This document shows positions 63,441 through 64,000 of a DNA stretch of 64,000 bases, piece by piece. Below the pieces are notes generated by a model, which saw only the letters and a program-made list of their open reading frames with translations, had not been told where the DNA came from and did no database searches. The position numbers were made by a program, and so were the translations under genes. This DNA comes from Parvularcula oceani. GTDB taxonomy: Bacteria > Pseudomonadota > Alphaproteobacteria > Caulobacterales > Parvularculaceae. Each line of letters begins with the position of its first letter. Positions within the stretch are counted from its first letter, which is position 1. The stretch lies in NCBI RefSeq assembly GCF_000733125.1, contig NZ_JPHU01000002.1, positions 1 to 64,000 on the forward strand, in the 5' to 3' direction.

Positions 63441-63841
63441 GCCCTCTCGTCGCGCTCCCGCCGCGCATGGACGAGGAGCGCGACGCCGATCGCGCCGGGA
63501 AAGAGCGACACCGCCGTCAGGATCGGAAAGACCTGCGGATCGTCCGAAGCCTTGCCGACGATGAAGCCGAAGAGGATGAGAGCCACGGCCACCGCGATCA
63601 GGATCAGCCCGGCGACGCCTCGGCCGCCACCGCCCTCGTCTTCGCCCGCGGAGCGCTTGAGCTCTCTCACCGTGGCGGCGTCGAGCGGGACGCCTGCCCG
63701 GATCGCCTCGCGGATCGTCTCCTGCACCGCCTGCGCCTTGAGCCAGCTCGCAATGCTGGTGATGAGGACGATCAGGACCACGAAGCCGAACGCCCCGAGC
63801 GGCGCGTCGAAGCCGCCGAACAGCGATTCGATGTCGAACAT
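63437..63841 (-). CDS. Small inner-membrane protein (DUF6249-like)
   Basis: A 134-residue protein from ATG 63841 (GGGGGAG upstream). One helix near 15-32 (GAFGFVVLIVLITSIASWL), a cytoplasmic linker with ETIREAIRAGVPLDAATVRE, and two more helices (about 75-95 and 105-125) make a three-TM protein with a charged end. The linker pattern is that of DUF6249-type proteins of unknown function. Bases 63842-64000 hold no gene I can support. Confidence 0.6.
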   Translation of the reverse strand: MFDIESLFGGFDAPLGAFGFVVLIVLITSIASWLKAQAVQETIREAIRAGVPLDAATVRELKRSAGEDEGGGGRGVAGLILIAVAVALILFGFIVGKASDDPQVFPILTAVSLFPGAIGVALLVHARRERDERA

Positions 63842-64000
63842 GAAAAGCACTCCCCCGTGCTGACGGACGGGTTGTGACCCGAACATTGCCGAAGGGCAAG
63901 GCGGCAGGACACTCTCTGCCGGAGGGGCCCGCGCGGTCCCGGCGAGGCGCATCGTTTGGAACCTTCGCTGCCCGGCACGAGTCTGCTGGGAAAGACCGAC

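Overview
The window is GC-rich chromosomal DNA from a Gram-negative bacterium, most likely an alphaproteobacterium. The grounds are very high third-position GC, many overlapping ATGA/GTGA gene junctions, several outer-membrane beta-barrels, a short Wza-type exporter, and the overall gene styles. I cannot name the genus. I saw no rRNA, tRNA, CRISPR array, integrase or transposase.

Region A (1-2400) begins with a palindromic repeat cluster beside a DUF167/YggU gene broken by a single missing base. It is followed by a visibly AT-richer two-gene cassette on the minus strand: a DUF262 (ParB/Srx-fold) protein and a HEPN protein with an intact RNFIAH motif. This looks like an acquired defence or toxin-antitoxin-type unit.

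Region B (2400-11.4 kb) is mixed chromosomal content: thiC under a TPP riboswitch, an ATP-grasp-like protein, a serine hydrolase, a HEAT-like secreted or anchored protein, a SulP transporter, a 41-residue membrane peptide, and an unusual fusion of a SARP/BTAD-type regulator to an alpha/beta hydrolase.

Region C (11.5-49.3 kb) is a large surface/exopolysaccharide locus of the Wzx/Wzy type. It holds a flippase, an ArnT/PMT-like membrane glycosyltransferase, and a CDP-glucose-derived sugar operon (cytidylyltransferase, 4,6-dehydratase, a cysteine-poor RfbH-like dehydratase, a C-methyltransferase, a reductase and a GtrB-like transferase). It also holds UDP-glucose dehydrogenase with UDP-glucuronate 4-epimerase, four GT4 modules (one fused to an initiating phosphoglycosyl transferase), and a FlaA1-like dehydratase with a DegT aminotransferase. 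A formyltransferase/PIG-L pair, an ATP-grasp/HAD pair, a sulfotransferase, a Wzy-like polymerase, a short Wza-like lipoprotein, a beta-barrel and a Wzc/GumC-like protein with a degenerate P-loop complete the set. Three paralogous secreted pectate-lyase-like beta-helix proteins are embedded in it. Together these suggest a uronic-acid-containing polymer that may also be sulfated, aminated/formylated and branched, with dedicated lyase-like proteins acting on it.

Region D (49.3-64 kb) is ordinary chromosome: glutaminase, an acyltransferase, SelO, two lipoproteins, a patatin, three small outer-membrane barrels, purA, a DMT transporter, a PhzF-like protein, a TerB/J-domain protein, an aldehyde dehydrogenase and a small membrane protein.
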